Source: JAWLBR01 sp041687495 (lineage in GTDB: Bacteria > Bacillota > Limnochordia > DTU087 > JAAYGB01). From it: DNA of 6,793 nucleotides. Numbering within the stretch: position 1 is the first letter of the stretch; each line of letters begins with the position of its first letter. The notes under the pieces are model-generated. The model saw only the letters and a list, made by a program, of their open reading frames with translations, searched no databases and was not told the origin of the DNA. Where the stretch lies: assembly GCA_041687495.1 (NCBI GenBank), contig JAWLBR010000121.1:1-6793 (forward strand), in the 5' to 3' direction. Position numbers and translations under genes: made by a program. Shown one piece after another: positions 5,887 to 6,793 of this stretch.

Positions 5887-6162
5887 TTGAGTTAGGCAGA
5901 AATGAGAATGCCGTCAAGAGCATTATCCATTTGCAGCAGAACGGAGAAGATTCGGGGTAAACCGACTTTCGTCCAGTTAGTTGCAGACCTCCTCTCAGAG
6001 ACTAGAGTTCTATCTTCTCCACGTTAAGCTATCATCCACATTGGGCTTTTCGTGTAACGGAATCGAACTCTTCCAGTATTCCGTGACTGTGCTGTTGGCA
6101 CTCCTTGAGCGCAGGACATATTCATCGAGGAAGATGCGAAGGAGTCACATATAGTGATGTAG
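5887..6162. other. Unassigned degenerate stretch
   Basis: No frame on either strand gives a recognisable protein, and stops are frequent in all six. The longest + strand candidate with an ATG (from about 5901 to the TAA near 6025, roughly 40 codons) has no ribosome site and no family resemblance. GGAGAAGAT (5943-5951) is inverted as ATCTTCTCC (6012-6020), about 60 bp apart. It lies between the integrase and intron remnants and probably represents eroded mobile-element DNA. Confidence 0.5.
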
Positions 6163-6425
6163 TGGCGAAATCTACTAAAGTCACATCACATTGGGGTAAC
6201 GGATATAGCGGAGAAGTATAATCCTGCCATCCGCGGATGGCTTGATTACTATGGGAAATTCGGCCAGGCAGTCCTTACCAAGGTTCTGGAGCATATAAAC
6301 TATCACTTGGTTCTCTGGGTTACGAAAGTATAGGAGATTCAAGGGGAAGACGCTTCAGTCCTGGGAATTCCTGGCTAAAGTGGCTCGCCAGAGCAAAAGA
6401 CTATTTGCGCCCTTTGCCCAGGGGT
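6163..6425 (+). pseudogene. Group II intron reverse transcriptase/maturase, C-terminal remnant with frameshift
   Basis: The frame open from 6163 encodes NPAIRGWLDYYGKF (from 6220), then a helix ending HINYHLVLWV. This is the group II intron maturase-specific domain (family consensus NP-IRGW-NYYG-F, then H-N--L--W---KY). After the Trp-Val the frame is wrong and meets TAG at 6331-6333. Homology resumes one base over at 6323 as RKYRRFKGKTLQSWEFLAKVARQSKRLFA. The best explanation is a 2-base loss near 6320-6323, because the family has an extra residue there. All reverse transcriptase motifs (including YADD) are missing upstream. Intron domains V and VI, which should follow the ORF, are absent: IS66 sequence starts at once. 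This is a dead fragment, not a functional retroelement. Confidence 0.85.
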
Positions 6426-6686
6426 GCACAGGCCAGCGCAGTGATTTACAGTGTTGTGGAGACGGCCAAAGAAAATGGGCTGAATCCCCCAAGATACCTA
6501 ACTCATCTATTTGAGAAACTTCCTAACTTAGGTCCGAACGACAAGGCTGGTCTAGACGAACTGCTTCCGTGGGCTACAGTTTACCTTCAGAGTGCCAAGT
6601 ACCCAACACGAAAAGCTAAAATAACTTTACCCGCCTGCCTGGCGGATTTTTTCTTTATGTTCCGGTGGGCACTATTTGACGCTTAC
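6417..6686 (+). mobile_element. IS66-family insertion sequence, right-end fragment
   Basis: The fragment holds the transposase C-terminus, a short intrinsic terminator and a right end finishing GACGCTTAC (6678-6686). IS66-family elements typically begin GTAAGCG and end in its reverse complement, so 6686 is taken as the outer boundary. If so, TCTTGTAC (6687-6694) would be one copy of the 8-bp target duplication usual for the family. The left two-thirds or more, including tnpA, tnpB and the left end, are missing, replaced at about 6405-6420 by the intron fragment. Confidence 0.7.
6631..6652 (+). terminator. Intrinsic terminator in the IS66 right end
   Basis: CCGCC (6631-6635) and GGCGG (6641-6645) form a 5-bp GC-only stem around a TGCCT loop, followed by A and six T (6647-6652). 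It lies where the end of the transposase gene would be, which supports the view that the open frame continuing past it is accidental. Confidence 0.65.
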
Positions 6687-6793
6687 TCTTGTACCAAAGG
6701 AGCATTCCTGTAATGGTTAAGAATCGGCTTTGAAGAAAAGGACACTCCAGCTTACAATGGTAAAGTGCTAAATTCTCCGAGCCGAGAAAGCAC
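6687..6793. other. Unassigned DNA beyond the IS66 right end
   Basis: These 107 bases contain no convincing gene start. An ATG at 6714 preceded by AAAGGAG (6697-6703) runs only six codons to a stop. The sequence TCTCCGAGCCGAGA near 6774-6787 is partly self-complementary. The window ends before its nature can be judged. Confidence 0.4.

Larger units (their letters stand above)
6405..6713 (+). pseudogene. IS66-family transposase (TnpC), C-terminal remnant
   Basis: From about 6417 the frame encodes PRGAQASAVIYSVVETAKENGLNP, then RYLTHLFEKLPNLGPNDKAGLDELLPWA. This is the C-terminal domain found at the end of the large IS66-family transposase. Only about 55-65 residues of a protein normally near 500 residues remain; the DDE catalytic core is gone. 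An open frame can be drawn from a TTG at 6405 to the TAA at 6711-6713, but the first few residues come from the junction with the intron fragment. The final 30 or so (after ARKAKITL-like sequence near 6622) read through the element's terminator and right inverted repeat into flanking DNA, so the normal stop has probably been lost. No ribosome site supports translation. Confidence 0.85.

Noticed and set aside
6777..6793. GAGCCGAGAAAGCAC at the window end as group II intron domain V
   Set aside because: Domain V starts with GAGCCG but needs a longer stem with GAAA and a matching CGGTTC side. The spacing here is wrong and the window ends before a partner strand could be seen.
5425..6793. Second copy of the tRNA-Leu 3' end as an attachment repeat
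   Set aside because: I looked for repeats of the T-arm and acceptor sequence downstream and found none within the window; the other end, if any, lies outside.
1..6793. CRISPR array, toxin-antitoxin pair or defence cassette
   Set aside because: No regularly spaced repeats of CRISPR type and no small paired genes or defence-family motifs were found. All intact genes are housekeeping, transport or membrane proteins apart from the small zinc-ribbon gene.

Overview
The window looks like a bacterial chromosome segment of moderate GC from a Bacillota (Firmicutes, clostridia-like) lineage. That placement is an inference from the purine-rich Shine-Dalgarno sites, the sigma-A-type promoters, the use of TTG and probably GTG starts, the compact intrinsic terminators, and the mix of a futalosine-type UbiA prenyltransferase with acetate kinase. 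No species can be named from sequence alone.

Positions 1-5450 are ordinary, densely coding chromosome, all on the + strand. In order they hold: the last 27 codons of a probable acetate kinase and its terminator; a UbiA-family prenyltransferase resembling MqnP of menaquinone synthesis; IMP dehydrogenase (guaB) with its own promoter and a following terminator; a two-gene unit of a CPBP-family membrane protease and a MATE-family exporter 19 bp apart; a 72-residue zinc-ribbon protein; and a tRNA-Leu(CAG) gene with encoded CCA and a strong promoter.

From about 5484 to the end there is no intact gene. The region is a graveyard of mobile-element tails beside the tRNA: the C-terminal part of a tyrosine recombinase on the - strand, with catalytic residues lost; about 280 bases of unrecognised decayed sequence; the maturase tail of a group II intron reverse transcriptase with a frameshift; and, joined directly to it, the C-terminal end and right terminus of an IS66-family element. 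Only 3' ends survive, which suggests repeated insertion and deletion at a tRNA-Leu integration hotspot.

The most interesting signal is not a gene. A near-perfect hairpin (arms 5006-5027 and 5039-5060) buries both the Shine-Dalgarno sequence and the start codon of the zinc-ribbon gene, and a -10-like element lies inside its left arm. Read-through transcripts from the MATE gene could therefore be translationally silent, while transcripts starting inside the hairpin would be free to be translated. I see no convincing novel multi-gene system in this window.
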